A DNA stretch of 64,000 nt from Massilia litorea. Its GTDB lineage: Bacteria > Pseudomonadota > Gammaproteobacteria > Burkholderiales > Burkholderiaceae_D. The position numbers and the translations under genes were made by a program. Below, one piece after another: positions 27,362-37,009 of this stretch (positions within the stretch are counted from its first letter, which is position 1; each line of letters begins with the position of its first letter). Location of the stretch: NCBI RefSeq assembly GCF_015101885.1, contig NZ_CP062941.1, positions 1,736,001 through 1,800,000 on the forward strand, in the 5' to 3' direction. Below the pieces are notes generated by a model. That model was not told the origin of the DNA. It made no database searches and saw nothing but the letters and a program-made list of their open reading frames with translations.

Positions 27362-27510
27362 ATCTTCTTTCATCCGGACTATGACCGTCGGCTCTGGCAT
27401 CAGACCAGATCTGCTGACCCTGCACTCGGGAGAGAACAGGCGCTCGCGGGCTCGACCGTTGCCGGTCCTACCGCCGGTGGGGAATTGCACCCCGCCCCGA
27501 AGACGTATTT
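27362..27510 (-). promoter_or_regulatory. FMN riboswitch (RFN element) of ribB
   Basis: Read on the minus strand, the leader contains the conserved RFN blocks: CTTCGGGGCGGGGTG, then AATTCCCCACCGGCGGTA, later AGCCCGCGAGCG and the closing [21 protein letters not shown] binding should reduce ribB expression. The aptamer ends about 115 nt before the ribB start, leaving room for the expression platform. Confidence 0.95.
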
Positions 27511-27570
27511 GTTGCCTGGGAATCAGGCTCGACGATTGTAGCAGCATCAAGTCGATGCCGCGTGGGCAGC

Positions 27571-27984
27571 TTAGTTGTTCAGGCCGCCTGGAACCCCGTC
27601 ATCCTTGCGCTGGATGAATTCGATCTTGTAACCATCCGGATCGGTGACGAAGGCGATCACGGTGGAGCCGCCCTTGACCGGACCCGGTTCGCGCGTGATG
27701 TTGCCGCCGGCGGCGCGCACGGCGTCGCAGGTGGCGTAGATGTCTTCGGCCGAGATCGCGATGTGGCCGTAGGCGGTGCCCATGTCGTAGCTGTCGGTGC
27801 CGTAGTTGTAGGTCAGCTCGAGCTCGGCGTGCTCGGGATTGCTGCCGTAGCCGAGGAAGGCGAGTTTATATTTGTATTCGGGGTTGTCGCTGGTGCGCAG
27901 CAATTTCATGCCGAGGACCTTGGTGTAGAAGTCGATCGAACGTTCGAGGTTGCCGACGCGGAGCATGGTGTGCAGGAAGCGCAT
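27571..27984 (-). CDS. gloA: Lactoylglutathione lyase (glyoxalase I)
   Basis: GloA isomerises the methylglyoxal-glutathione adduct to S-lactoylglutathione. The 137-residue protein has all four metal ligands at the E. coli positions (H5, E56, H74, E122), and the short bacterial form suggests nickel dependence. It is a single gene, with the riboswitch region upstream of ribB on one side and the OsmC gene on the other. Confidence 0.95.
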   Translation of the reverse strand: MRFLHTMLRVGNLERSIDFYTKVLGMKLLRTSDNPEYKYKLAFLGYGSNPEHAELELTYNYGTDSYDMGTAYGHIAISAEDIYATCDAVRAAGGNITREPGPVKGGSTVIAFVTDPDGYKIEFIQRKDDGVPGGLNN

Positions 27985-28070
27985 GGTTGTTCTTTCTTGA
28001 TGAAACGGAAAGGGGAATTTTATGCGGTCGTGGGGAATCTTGCTGAGGGCGCTGCGGACGTGGAGAGAAC

Positions 28071-28097
28071 GCGTGGGCGGGAAGACCCGCCCCCTAC
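28071..28097. repeat. Dispersed REP-like palindrome
   Basis: GCGTGGGCGGGAAGACCCGCCCCCTAC is a member of the dispersed hairpin family, with both the GCGTGGGC and the C(C)CTAC edges. It lies between the OsmC gene stop and the gloA start. Confidence 0.7.
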
Positions 28098-28117
28098 AAC
28101 TGACGCTCCAGTAAAAC

Positions 28118-28549
28118 TTAGTTTTCCAGGCGCGAGCTCAAGGTGATCTCGGCATTCAGCAGCTTCGACACCGGGCAGTTTTCCTTGGCGGTCTGGGCTG
28201 CCTTGTCGAACGCTTCCTGGCTGGCGCCCGGGATCTTCGCGACCAGGTCGAGGTGGACGGCCGTGATCGAAAAACCGCCTTCGACCTTTTCCATCGATAC
28301 CGTCGCCGTGGTGCGCAGTTCCTGGGCCGTCATGCCGGCTTGTCCCAGCTGGCCGGACAGGGCCATGGTGAAACAGCCCGCGTGGGCGGCGCCGATCAGT
28401 TCTTCGGGGTTGGTGCCGGGACCGTCCTCGAAGCGGGTATTGAACCCGTACTGCGCATCTTTTAACACTCCGCTACCGGTCGAGACGGCGCCCTTGCCGT
28501 CCTTTAAACCGCCGCTCCAGACGGCACTGCCGTTACGCTTGATGGTCAT
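28118..28549 (-). CDS. osmC: OsmC family peroxiredoxin-like protein
   Basis: OsmC proteins reduce organic hydroperoxides with a cysteine pair. The 143-residue protein has the first reactive cysteine in [11 protein letters not shown] (C59) and the second in [11 protein letters not shown] (about C125), with the OsmC-type N-terminus ([16 protein letters not shown]). It differs from the Ohr protein further on. Its start overlaps the stop of the upstream hydrophilic protein (ATGA). Confidence 0.92.
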   Translation of the reverse strand: MTIKRNGSAVWSGGLKDGKGAVSTGSGVLKDAQYGFNTRFEDGPGTNPEELIGAAHAGCFTMALSGQLGQAGMTAQELRTTATVSMEKVEGGFSITAVHLDLVAKIPGASQEAFDKAAQTAKENCPVSKLLNAEITLSSRLEN

Positions 28550-28875
28550 GATTTCTGTCCTTGTTCGTTGCTGGGACGCGGAACGGGCCGCGCCGTATCG
28601 TGATCGCGCATCGATTCATGGCGATCGGGTTGCGGATTGGCCTGGCCGGTGGCGCCGGCCTTGGGTTCGACCGCTTCGCTGATGCCCGGCGTATTGCGCA
28701 GGTCGGTATCGACAAGACCCTGCGCCAGGTCTTCGGCGGCCTGCTTCATGATGCCGCGCGGTTCCTGGTCCTGGCCGTCGGGCGATTCGTCGCGCTCGTG
28801 CGGCTGGCGTTTGACGCCGTCGTTTTCGATCTTCGCATCGGTATTGACGAAGCGATCTTTGGTTTCGATAACCAT
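28546..28875 (-). CDS. Hydrophilic, probably disordered protein upstream of osmC
   Basis: This 109-residue protein is rich in Asp, Glu, Arg, Pro and Gln, with almost no hydrophobic core. It is probably disordered, like many stress-induced hydrophilins. A GAGGAG site precedes the ATG at 28875. It overlaps osmC by 4 bp, so a role in osmotic or desiccation stress is plausible but inferred. I do not recognise a family. Confidence 0.65.
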   Translation of the reverse strand: MVIETKDRFVNTDAKIENDGVKRQPHERDESPDGQDQEPRGIMKQAAEDLAQGLVDTDLRNTPGISEAVEPKAGATGQANPQPDRHESMRDHDTARPVPRPSNEQGQKS

Positions 28876-29006
28876 GGGGTTCTCCTCTGCTGACTCTTGC
28901 ATGAATCCTAACGCGTCGTATCGTGCGCAGTCGCGCAATTGGATGATGCTTTTTTGCAATTAAATAGTTACCATTGCACTATTCGCCATCCTTGCCCGGA
29001 ATCGCC

Positions 29007-29987
29007 GTGAAACACGACCTTCAGTTAGACCACGCCATCCACTGCCCGAATTGCGGCACCTCGATTGCCGGGGCTTTCTGCCAGGGATGCGGCCAGCCGG
29101 CGCACCTGCACGTGCCGAGTGCGCGCGAATTCCTGCACGAATTCATCGCGCACTATGTGGCGCTGGAAGGCAAACTGTGGAAATCGGTGGCGCTGCTGCT
29201 GTTCCGTCCCGGACGCCTGACGCGCGACTACATTGAGGGCAAGCGGGTGCGCTATGTCGAGCCGCTGCGCCTGTACCTGACGTTCAGCATCATCTTCTTC
29301 GCGATTTTCAAACTCAGCGGCAATCACTTCGGCAATGGTGTGACGCAAGCGCCTGCCGAGCAGCGCGTCGAAGCGTCGGCCCCGGCCAGTCCCGGCGCGG
29401 CCGAGGGCAAGACGGCCGTGCTGGTGCCGAAGGACGACGACCTCGACGAGGCAGCGACCGCCGCGGGCAAGAAAGAGAAAAAGAAGCATGCCAGCCTGAT
29501 CGAACTCGATGACGGCGACGATCGATGGGTGCAAAAGAAGGCGGCGGCGATCCACCCCGCGCTCGGCAAGAAGGTCGAGCATTTCAGCAGCCTGGCGCCC
29601 GAGCAGCGCAATGCCTCGATGCAGCGCTCCTTCTCCAGCTACGCGCCGTACGCGATCTTCGCGCTGATGCCGGTCTTTGCGGCGCTGCTGAAACTGCTGT
29701 ACCTCGGCTCGGGAAGGCGCTATGGCGAGCACCTGCTGTTTGCCCTGCACACGAACGCGTTCGCCTTCCTCATGCTCAGCCTGCTGCTGGTGCTGCCGGA
29801 TGCCATTCCCTTGCTCGGCACCGGATTGATGGTGTGGCTGGTGTTCTACCTGCCGACCGCCATGCGCAAGGTGTACGGGGGCGGGCGCGCCATGACCGCG
29901 CTGCGCTGGATCGTGCTGATGACCATGCATCTTTTCTGCATCGTGCTCGCGATGGTGGGTGCCGCCGCGCTGGCCGTGATCGCCTGA
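29007..29987 (+). CDS. DUF3667 family membrane protein
   Basis: The protein of about 326 residues begins with a zinc ribbon (CPNCGT...CQGCG, about 12-30), then a conserved soluble stretch (REFLHEFIAHYVALEGKLWKSVALLLFRPGRLTRDYIEGKR) and about five membrane segments split by a long charged loop (about 120-200). This matches DUF3667; function is unknown. No ATG fits: GTG at 29007 or TTG at 28974 are the candidates, and I favour GTG just before the conserved part. Confidence 0.82.
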   Translation: MKHDLQLDHAIHCPNCGTSIAGAFCQGCGQPAHLHVPSAREFLHEFIAHYVALEGKLWKSVALLLFRPGRLTRDYIEGKRVRYVEPLRLYLTFSIIFFAIFKLSGNHFGNGVTQAPAEQRVEASAPASPGAAEGKTAVLVPKDDDLDEAATAAGKKEKKKHASLIELDDGDDRWVQKKAAAIHPALGKKVEHFSSLAPEQRNASMQRSFSSYAPYAIFALMPVFAALLKLLYLGSGRRYGEHLLFALHTNAFAFLMLSLLLVLPDAIPLLGTGLMVWLVFYLPTAMRKVYGGGRAMTALRWIVLMTMHLFCIVLAMVGAAALAVIA

Positions 29988-30017
29988 TCTTGCGGTATTC
30001 GGCCTACCGCATCTATA

Positions 30018-30033
30018 CTGTTCATCTGTACAG
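30018..30033 (+). promoter_or_regulatory. LexA (SOS) box upstream of nadK-recN
   Basis: CTGTTCATCTGTACAG fits CTGT-N8-ACAG exactly. It overlaps a -10-like TATACT (30014-30019) with TTGCGG 18 bp further up, so LexA binding would block this promoter. It precedes the nadK start by 83 bp. Confidence 0.88.
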
Positions 30034-30116
30034 TATTTGATGCGCGGCCGGGTGGCAGCGGCCGGGATTATCGGTTAATCTCCAGCGTGTTCGCCCATCC
30101 ATCGCCGAGAGACCCT

Positions 30117-31019
30117 ATGCCCCTTACACCCGAATCGCAGTCGACTATCGCGCTGGTGGTGCGGCAGAACACGGCCGGCATCGAAGAACCGGTGGCGAGC
30201 GTGGTCGCCTTCCTGCAGAAAGCCGGGCACCGGGTCGTGTTCGAACTCGACACGGCCGCGCACCTGGGCATGCCGGGCATCGAATCGATGACGGTCCCCG
30301 AGATCGGCGAGCAGGCGCAGCTGGCCATCGTCATGGGCGGCGACGGCACCATGCTCGGCATCGCGCGCCAGCTCGCGAAATACGATCTCGCCCTGATCGG
30401 CATCAACCTCGGCCGCCTCGGTTTTATTACCGACATTCCGGTCGAGCGCATGCTGCCGGCGCTGGGCGAAATCCTGCAGGGCAAGGCGACGGCCGAGAAG
30501 CGCACGCTGCTGGAAGGGCGCGTGATGCGCGGCGGCGAGATGATCTTTTGCGGCGTGGCCGTCAACGACGTCGTCGTGGCGCGCGGCAGCGGCGCCGGCA
30601 TGGCGGAATTGCGGGTCACGGTCGACGGCCATTTCATGTACAACCAGCGTTCGGACGGCTTGATCGTCTCGACGCCGACCGGCTCCACGGCCTACGCGCT
30701 GTCGGCCGGCGGCCCGCTGCTGCACCCGAGCCTGCAGGGCATCGTGCTGGTGCCGATCGCACCGCACGCGCTGTCGAACCGGCCGATCGCCATTCCCGAC
30801 ACCAGCGAGATCGTGGTCGAGATCGTCAGCGGGCGCGACATCTCGGTGAATTTCGACATGCAGACCTTCGCCAGCCTGCAGCACGGCGACGAAATTTTCA
30901 TTTCGCGTTCCCCGAACACGATCACCTTCCTGCACCCGGAAGGCTGGAGCTACTACCACACGCTGCGCGAAAAGCTGCACTGGCACGAATACCCGTCGAA
31001 TGACGGAAAACTCAAATAA
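30117..31019 (+). CDS. nadK: NAD kinase
   Basis: NadK phosphorylates NAD to NADP. The 300-residue protein has the GGDG motif (74-77), the NE/D-type motif (AVNDVVV) and the conserved [22 protein letters not shown] and HALSNRPI blocks. ATG 30117 gives a normal N-terminus; a GTG at 30087 is possible. recN begins 28 bp downstream, and a LexA box sits upstream, so this copy is probably induced with recN during DNA damage. Confidence 0.95.
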   Translation: MPLTPESQSTIALVVRQNTAGIEEPVASVVAFLQKAGHRVVFELDTAAHLGMPGIESMTVPEIGEQAQLAIVMGGDGTMLGIARQLAKYDLALIGINLGRLGFITDIPVERMLPALGEILQGKATAEKRTLLEGRVMRGGEMIFCGVAVNDVVVARGSGAGMAELRVTVDGHFMYNQRSDGLIVSTPTGSTAYALSAGGPLLHPSLQGIVLVPIAPHALSNRPIAIPDTSEIVVEIVSGRDISVNFDMQTFASLQHGDEIFISRSPNTITFLHPEGWSYYHTLREKLHWHEYPSNDGKLK

Positions 31020-31047
31020 TCCAGAAACCCGGGAGACTCCTTTTTTC

Positions 31048-32712
31048 ATGCTGCGCACACTGACCATCCGCGACTTCGTCATCGTCGACGCCATCGAACT
31101 CGAATTCGCCCGCGGTTTCTCGGTTTTCACGGGCGAGACCGGTGCCGGCAAATCGATCCTGATCGATGCCCTGCAGCTGGCCCTGGGCGGGCGCGGCGAC
31201 GCCAGCATGGTGCGCGAAGGCGCGGCCAAGGCCGACATCAGCGCCGACTTTGCGCTGACCGAGGCGGCCACCAGCTGGCTCGACCAGAACGAGTTCGCCT
31301 GCGAGGAGGGCGGGGCGCTGCTGCGCCGCGTGATCGACAACGCCGGCCGCTCGAAAGCGTATATCAACGGCATCGCGGCCACCGCGAGCCAGCTGCGCGA
31401 ACTGGGGGAAATGCTGGTCGACATTCACGGCCAGCATGCGCACCAGAGCCTGTTGAAAGCCGACGCCCAGCGCGCACTGCTCGACAACCAGATCGCCGTG
31501 CGCGACCCCGCAGCTGCGGCCGAGGCCCAGGAAGTCGCCGTCGCCTGGCGTGCCTGGCGCGCGTTGTCGCGCCAGCGCGAGGAATACGAAACAAACGCGA
31601 AGAACGTATTGATCGAGCGCGAGCGCCTCGAATGGCAGGTGAGCGAACTCGATAAACTGGCGCCGAAAGCCGGCGAGTGGCTCGAGATCACCAACGAGCA
31701 CAGCCGCCTGTCGCACGCCGCCAGCCTGATCGAGGGCGCGCAGGAAGCGCTGGCCGCGATCTCCGAATCCGACCACCCGATCCTGTCGCAGCTGTCCTCC
31801 CTGAATACCAAGCTCGGTAAACTGGTCGACGTGGATGCCGAGTTGCAGACCGTGCTCGACTGCATGGAGCCGGCCCGTATCCAGCTGCAGGAAGCGGTGT
31901 ATGCGCTGAACAGTTATATCGACAAGGTCGAGCTCGACCCTGCGCGCCTGCGCGAAGTCGACGCCCGCATGGATGCCCTGCACAGCGCCGCGCGCAAATA
32001 CCACGTCACGCCGGAAGAGCTGCACGAAGAACACGCCACCTTGTCCGCCAAGCTGCGCCAGCTCGCCGACGCCAGCGACATGGAAGGATTGAAACGCCAG
32101 GAAGCGAAAGCGGAAGCGGCCTACCGCAAGGTCGCCGAGCGCTTGTCTGCACGGCGCGTAAAAGCCGCCCGCGCCCTGAGCGAGCAGGTGACGAATGCGA
32201 TGCAGGAGCTGAGCATGGGCGGCGGGCGTTTCGAAGTCGGCCTGAACGCCGGCGAGCCTGGCGCGCATGGCCTCGAGGTCGTCGAATTCCTGGTCGCCGG
32301 CCACGCCGGCGTCGTGCCGCGTCCGCTGGCCAAGGTGGCGTCGGGCGGCGAACTGGCGCGGATCTCGCTGGCGATTTCCGTCATCACCTCGAACGCGACC
32401 ACGACGCCGACCCTGATCTTCGACGAGGTCGACAGCGGCATCGGCGGCGGCGTCGCCGAAGTGGTCGGGCGCCTGTTGAAACGCCTGGGCCAGGAGCGGC
32501 AAGTGCTCTGCGTGACGCACCTGCCGCAGGTGGCGAGCCAGGCCAACCAGCACTTCCAGGTGGCGAAGGGCACGACCGGCGAAGGCCGTACCGTCTCGCG
32601 CATCGAAGTGCTGAACAACCGCGCGCGCGTGGAAGAAGTGGCGCGCATGCTGGGCGGGATCGAGATCACGGAGACGACGCGCAAGCATGCGCGCGAGTTG
32701 CTGGCGTCCTGA
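31048..32712 (+). CDS. recN: DNA repair protein RecN
   Basis: RecN is an SMC-like ATPase acting in double-strand break repair. The 554-residue protein has Walker A (GETGAGKSILIDALQLALGG, about 29-48), a central coiled coil (about 150-380), the signature region (KVASGGELARISLA) and Walker B (LIFDEVDSGIGGGVAE), then CVTHLPQVAS. Length is normal. The ATG at 31048 begins the conserved LRTLTIRDFVIVDAIELEF; an earlier start would overlap nadK. Confidence 0.97.
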   Translation: MLRTLTIRDFVIVDAIELEFARGFSVFTGETGAGKSILIDALQLALGGRGDASMVREGAAKADISADFALTEAATSWLDQNEFACEEGGALLRRVIDNAGRSKAYINGIAATASQLRELGEMLVDIHGQHAHQSLLKADAQRALLDNQIAVRDPAAAAEAQEVAVAWRAWRALSRQREEYETNAKNVLIERERLEWQVSELDKLAPKAGEWLEITNEHSRLSHAASLIEGAQEALAAISESDHPILSQLSSLNTKLGKLVDVDAELQTVLDCMEPARIQLQEAVYALNSYIDKVELDPARLREVDARMDALHSAARKYHVTPEELHEEHATLSAKLRQLADASDMEGLKRQEAKAEAAYRKVAERLSARRVKAARALSEQVTNAMQELSMGGGRFEVGLNAGEPGAHGLEVVEFLVAGHAGVVPRPLAKVASGGELARISLAISVITSNATTTPTLIFDEVDSGIGGGVAEVVGRLLKRLGQERQVLCVTHLPQVASQANQHFQVAKGTTGEGRTVSRIEVLNNRARVEEVARMLGGIEITETTRKHARELLAS

Positions 32713-32749
32713 GCACAGGGCGGGGGGCTGCGCGGCGTCTGCCTTGACC

Positions 32750-34246
32750 TTATTTATATCCGCTCGTCATCCCCTGCAGGAGCGGCAGCTGGACGGGCTC
32801 GATTTCGTACGCCAAATCGACACGGGCTTCGGCCACGTTGATCGTCTGGCCTGCCGGCGGATTGTCGCCGTCGACGCGTATCCAGGAGATCGAGAGCGTC
32901 GAAAAGTCCTTGATCTCCTGCTGCAATAATAGACCGACCAGGTCGAATTCGAGCCGGCCCGGGCCATGGTGGGACACCGCCGCGATCTGGAAGGCCCCCA
33001 GGGTGCCAAGGAAGGATTTGTTATACGCAGTCTTCGAATCGACGACGTCCGGCATGTTCAGGTAGAGCGCATAGTAATAGCCGCCCAGGCGTCCCGGATC
33101 GCTCATCCGCGCGCTGTCGACCACGAATTTGACCGACCCCACCCGTCCCCCGCCCGCGCCCTCGTGTCCCATCCGCCGCGATGCAATGATGGCCGCAATT
33201 TCGGCCGCGTCTTTCTGGTTGAAGCTCAGGCTGGCGGTATAGGACTGTTCGTCGAAGCTGACCTGGGCGGCGCCGCCCAGCGAGCGCCGGCTCGTCGAGA
33301 TCTGGCGCGGCGGCGCCGGCGTAAACCGCTTGGAGGGCGGCCGTTGATTGGACGGCACTTGCGGCGCCGCCAGTTTCATGGCCTGGGCAGTTTGGGCCGC
33401 CCCAGGACGCGGCGGCAGCGCGGTCGGCAGCGTGTTGTCGGCGTAATCATAGCCGAGCCAGCCGGGATGATAGGTTTTCCAGCGTTCGACGCTCAGGCCG
33501 GACGCGTACACGTTGGTTCCAGCCCAGTAGGGGCTGCTGTTGGTGGACGAATAGGGCCACGCGGTTGGTGGAATGCCTTTGCCGTCGGGGAGGGCCCAGG
33601 CGTGCGTCAAGCGGTCGATATTCGCGTGATGCAGATAAAAGATCGGATCGAAGGGCGATTGCATGGTGGCCATGACGCCGCCAATGAGGTTGTGCACGGG
33701 ATTATGGGGCGCGTTCTCCATCCGCACCTCGAACGCATCCGTCGTCCCGCGCTGGAAATTGAAAACCTCCGGCCCAAACGGCCATAAGGTCAGCGCATTG
33801 TAGACATTGACGCCGGCGCGCTGGACATACAGCGGATTGCTGGGCGCCGGATCGGTGAATTCGGCCGGCAAGGTCGGGTAGGAATAGTAATCCCAATAGG
33901 GCAGGTCCAGCGTCGGATCGCCCGAGGACAGTCGAAGCTGCTGCTCGAAACAATACAGATATCCGCGGTGCCAGGAAATGAAATACGGCACATCGTGCGG
34001 GCAATATGTCTGGTGGACGTTGACCCAATAATGCAGCGAGCCGGGATCGGCAGGATTGGTATTCCGACGCATGGCGGAAATTGCGTTCAGGAAGGACTGG
34101 TACTGGCTGGTTTGCTTGAACTGCTGCCACTCGAGGCGGACGCGCGCGCCGGCCCAGGCAAAGGCGAGATCGGGAATGCCCTGGATGGCAACGGCTCCTA
34201 AAATTCCCTTCATCAACTGCCTACGGTGCTGATCCGCGCGTTTCAT
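32750..34246 (-). CDS. Tyrosinase-type copper enzyme with Tat-like signal
   Basis: The 498-residue protein has a Tat-like leader (HRRQLMKGILGAVA). The CuA site is formed by H72 or H78, H84 and H93 (CPHDVPYFISWHRGYLYCFE), the CuB site by H181, H185 and H205/H206 (PHNPVHNLIGG...FDPIFYLHHANIDRL). It should oxidise phenols to quinones. After the catalytic domain (to about 290) comes a proline-rich linker and a beta-rich C-terminal domain (about 330-498) that I do not recognise. No melanin-pathway or caddie gene is adjacent. Confidence 0.88.
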   Translation of the reverse strand: MKRADQHRRQLMKGILGAVAIQGIPDLAFAWAGARVRLEWQQFKQTSQYQSFLNAISAMRRNTNPADPGSLHYWVNVHQTYCPHDVPYFISWHRGYLYCFEQQLRLSSGDPTLDLPYWDYYSYPTLPAEFTDPAPSNPLYVQRAGVNVYNALTLWPFGPEVFNFQRGTTDAFEVRMENAPHNPVHNLIGGVMATMQSPFDPIFYLHHANIDRLTHAWALPDGKGIPPTAWPYSSTNSSPYWAGTNVYASGLSVERWKTYHPGWLGYDYADNTLPTALPPRPGAAQTAQAMKLAAPQVPSNQRPPSKRFTPAPPRQISTSRRSLGGAAQVSFDEQSYTASLSFNQKDAAEIAAIIASRRMGHEGAGGGRVGSVKFVVDSARMSDPGRLGGYYYALYLNMPDVVDSKTAYNKSFLGTLGAFQIAAVSHHGPGRLEFDLVGLLLQQEIKDFSTLSISWIRVDGDNPPAGQTINVAEARVDLAYEIEPVQLPLLQGMTSGYK

Positions 34247-34424
34247 ATGGTTTCCTTTGAGTTAGCAACTTATGAAAGATGGTTAGCTCAAGTGTAGGAG
34301 AACGCGCGCGTGCCGCTAGCGGGCACGACCATGAAGCTTAATCAGGCTCAATGCCCAGTCTGTTTATTATTGCTCCTTATTACTTGTTTTCCGGCCATTA
34401 ACGGAATGCGCACGGGTATGCCCG

Positions 34425-36281
34425 CTACCCCGCGACTGCCACCTTGGGGGCTGGCCGCAGCGGCTGCAGGTCGCTACCGTTGCCGGGCACGGCGGTAACC
34501 GGCTCATCGAATTGATAACCGTCCGCCGCATGCAGCTCCCATGCGCCTTCACCCGTCAGGTGCAGCACGTGGGTGTGGTGGCGCAGCACGGCGGCGCGGT
34601 GGGCGATGCTGATCAGGGTGGTTCCACTGTCGCGCAGGCGTCCGTAGAGCGAGGCTTCGTTGGCACTGTCGAGCGCGCTGGTCGCTTCGTCGAGGATGAC
34701 GATGCCTGGCTGGTGCACCAGCACGCGCGCAAATGCCAGGCGCTGCTGCTCGCCGACCGACAGCAGCTTTTCCCAGTCCTGTACGGCGTCCAGGCCGCCC
34801 ACCCGCTCGGCCAGGCGCGGCAGGTGAACCTGCTCCAGGATCGCCAGCAACTGTTCGTCGCTCAGGGATGAATGCGCGCTTGGGTAGATGAGCTGGCTGC
34901 GCAGGGTGCCCGACTGCAGATAGGGCTGCTGGGGCAGGAAGAAGAAATCTTCCAGCGGTGGATGGTGAATGGTGCCGCTGCCCGTATGCCACAAGCCTGC
35001 AATCGCCCGCAGCAGCGAGCTCTTGCCGCAGCCGCTGTCGCCGGTGATGAGCAGGGCGTCGCCCGGCTGCAAGGCCAGGCTCAGCTCCTTGATGAGCACC
35101 CGTTCGGATTGCGGCGGATGCAGCGTCACGGCTTCCAGCGCAAGGTGCGGCCCCGGACGCCGACCGATGCGTGGATGCGTGTCGACGGTACCGGCCTGCG
35201 GCTCCGCATTCGGCAATACCAGCTTCGACAGGGCCTGCAGGCGATCGATGCCCGCCACGAAGCGGCTCAGGCTCTCGAAGTTATCGACAATCACGCCCAC
35301 GGCACCGAGCACGGCCGTAAACGCGCCGGCCGCCTGGATCGCGCGGCCTACTTCGAGTTCGCCCGACAGCACGCCGTTGGCCAGGATCACGCTCGGCAGC
35401 ACCAGGGTCAATTGGCTGAAACTGCGCTGAAACAGGTTGAGGGAACGCTGCCGTTTAATTAACCTGGCAAAATTGTTGATCACTTTGTCGAGCTTGCTGT
35501 CGATATGGACACGCTCCTGGGCTTCGCCGCGGTAGAAGGCGATCGATTCGGCATTTTCGCGCAGGCGCATCAGGCTGAAGCGGAAATCCGCCTCGCGCCG
35601 CAGCTGCCAGAAATTCAGGTGGATCAGCGGGGTGCCGAATACCCAGAGGGCGATGACAGTGCCCGCCAGCGCGTATACCGCGAGTACGCCGACCAGCAAA
35701 TGCGAAATCGACCACAGCACGGTGCTGAAGGCGACCAGCTGCATGAGCGAGCCCAGGAAGATCAGCAGGAAGTTGATCGAGCGCCCAGTAAACGTGTTGA
35801 CGTCTTCGCTGATACGCTGGTCCGGGTTGTCGATGGCGTTGTCGGCACCGAGCTCGTAGTATTTGCGCCCGCTCAGGTAGCCGTCCAGGAAACGGCCGGT
35901 GAGCCAGCGCCGCCACTGGTTGGCGAACAGGTCGCGCATGTAATAGTAAAAGGCATACACCGGTACCGCAATGGCCAGCACGAACAGGCAGGCGCGCACC
36001 GAAGTCCAGAAGCGGTCGCCGTTCTTGGCGGCCAGCGCCGAGGTCATTTCGCCGGCCTGGTTGTTCAACATGACGGCCAGCTTGGTCTCAACCAGCATCA
36101 ACACGATCAGGAGGATCAGCAGGCTCCAGGCCTTCTTTTTTTGATCCTCCAGCCAATACGGCTTGGCGACGTTGACGAATTGTTTCCATGCAGCGAGAGA
36201 TAGGGGCGCGGCGCGCTGGCGCTTGGGCGGGGCCGCCGGCTCATCGGTGGCGGGTTTGGTGCTGGAGGTGGGCGTGTTCAT
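34425..36281 (-). CDS. SbmA/YddA-type ABC transporter, fused permease and ATPase
   Basis: The 618-residue protein has an N-terminal charged region, an SbmA/BacA-like membrane domain (about 45-370, with the conserved LTGRFLDGYLSGRKYYEL and NPDQRISEDVNTFT) and a nucleotide-binding domain: Walker A GDSGCGKSS (about 428), signature LSVGEQQRLAFAR and Walker B VILDEATSALD. Relatives move peptides, cobalamin or very-long-chain acyl compounds. Direction and cargo are unknown. It stands alone between the tyrosinase and ohr genes. Confidence 0.9.
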   Translation of the reverse strand: MNTPTSSTKPATDEPAAPPKRQRAAPLSLAAWKQFVNVAKPYWLEDQKKKAWSLLILLIVLMLVETKLAVMLNNQAGEMTSALAAKNGDRFWTSVRACLFVLAIAVPVYAFYYYMRDLFANQWRRWLTGRFLDGYLSGRKYYELGADNAIDNPDQRISEDVNTFTGRSINFLLIFLGSLMQLVAFSTVLWSISHLLVGVLAVYALAGTVIALWVFGTPLIHLNFWQLRREADFRFSLMRLRENAESIAFYRGEAQERVHIDSKLDKVINNFARLIKRQRSLNLFQRSFSQLTLVLPSVILANGVLSGELEVGRAIQAAGAFTAVLGAVGVIVDNFESLSRFVAGIDRLQALSKLVLPNAEPQAGTVDTHPRIGRRPGPHLALEAVTLHPPQSERVLIKELSLALQPGDALLITGDSGCGKSSLLRAIAGLWHTGSGTIHHPPLEDFFFLPQQPYLQSGTLRSQLIYPSAHSSLSDEQLLAILEQVHLPRLAERVGGLDAVQDWEKLLSVGEQQRLAFARVLVHQPGIVILDEATSALDSANEASLYGRLRDSGTTLISIAHRAAVLRHHTHVLHLTGEGAWELHAADGYQFDEPVTAVPGNGSDLQPLRPAPKVAVAG

Positions 36282-36464
36282 GGTCGTGTAAATGCAGTAA
36301 TCGGCAAGTCATGTCTGCCCGAGTGACATCGCAGCATACGGCGGGGAATGAAACCGTTCCGTGCGAAAACGGACATAGCGCGGACATGGCCGCTCGTTCA
36401 GGCGGGCGCGCTGCAAGGAAGCCATCTGCCACAATCTGTTTCCAACCCAACCACGGAGGAACGC

Positions 36465-36893
36465 ATGAGCATCGACAAAGTCCTGTACCGCGCCAAGGCC
36501 ACCTCGCAGGGCGGCCGCGAAGGCACGTCCCGCAGCGATAACGGCGTGCTGGACGTTAAACTGACGACGCCGAAAGAGCTGGGCGGCAATGGCGCCACCG
36601 GCACCAATCCCGAGCAATTGTTTGCCGCCGGCTATTCGGCCTGCTTCCTGGGCGCGCTGAAATTCGTCGCCGGCCAGCAGAAGGTGAAATTGCCGGAAGA
36701 CTTGACGGTCACCGGCGAAGTCGGCATCGGCCAGATCCCGACCGGCTTCGGCATCGAAGTCGATCTCACCGTCCACGGTCCCGGCATGGAGCAGGGCCAG
36801 CTGCAGGATCTGGTCGACAAGGCCCACATCGTCTGCCCGTATTCGAATGCCACGCGCAACAACATCGACGTGCGCCTGAAGGTGACGACCTGA
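36465..36893 (+). CDS. ohr: Organic hydroperoxide resistance protein
   Basis: Ohr reduces fatty-acid and other organic peroxides, usually with lipoyl proteins as electron donors. The 142-residue protein has reactive C59-type YSACFLGAL and resolving [13 protein letters not shown] cysteines and the Ohr-type N-terminus ([25 protein letters not shown]). CGGAGGA precedes the ATG. Ohr genes are often controlled by a neighbouring OhrR, which is not visible here. Confidence 0.95.
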   Translation: MSIDKVLYRAKATSQGGREGTSRSDNGVLDVKLTTPKELGGNGATGTNPEQLFAAGYSACFLGALKFVAGQQKVKLPEDLTVTGEVGIGQIPTGFGIEVDLTVHGPGMEQGQLQDLVDKAHIVCPYSNATRNNIDVRLKVTT

Positions 36894-36975
36894 AGCTGAG
36901 CGTCCACGACATTGCCGAACGGCTGGCTTAGCTCGCCGTTCGTAAATATCCGCTCGAGGCTGCAATCGGCCCCCA

Positions 36976-36981
36976 TATAAT
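36976..36981 (+). promoter_or_regulatory. Probable -10 element of hemH
   Basis: TATAAT overlaps the alternative ATG at 36980 and lies 28 bp before the chosen hemH start at 37010. It argues for the shorter protein. No good -35 is visible. Confidence 0.4.
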
Positions 36982-37009
36982 GGAGGCCCCTGCCGCCTCC
37001 CGTTTGCTC

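Noticed and set aside
31012..32688. A 558-codon open frame opposite recN
   Set aside because: Shadow of recN with low-complexity translation and no ribosome-binding site or domain.
36980..37009. An upstream ATG for hemH
   Set aside because: The ATG lies within TATAAT (36976-36981) and would be at or before the transcript start.
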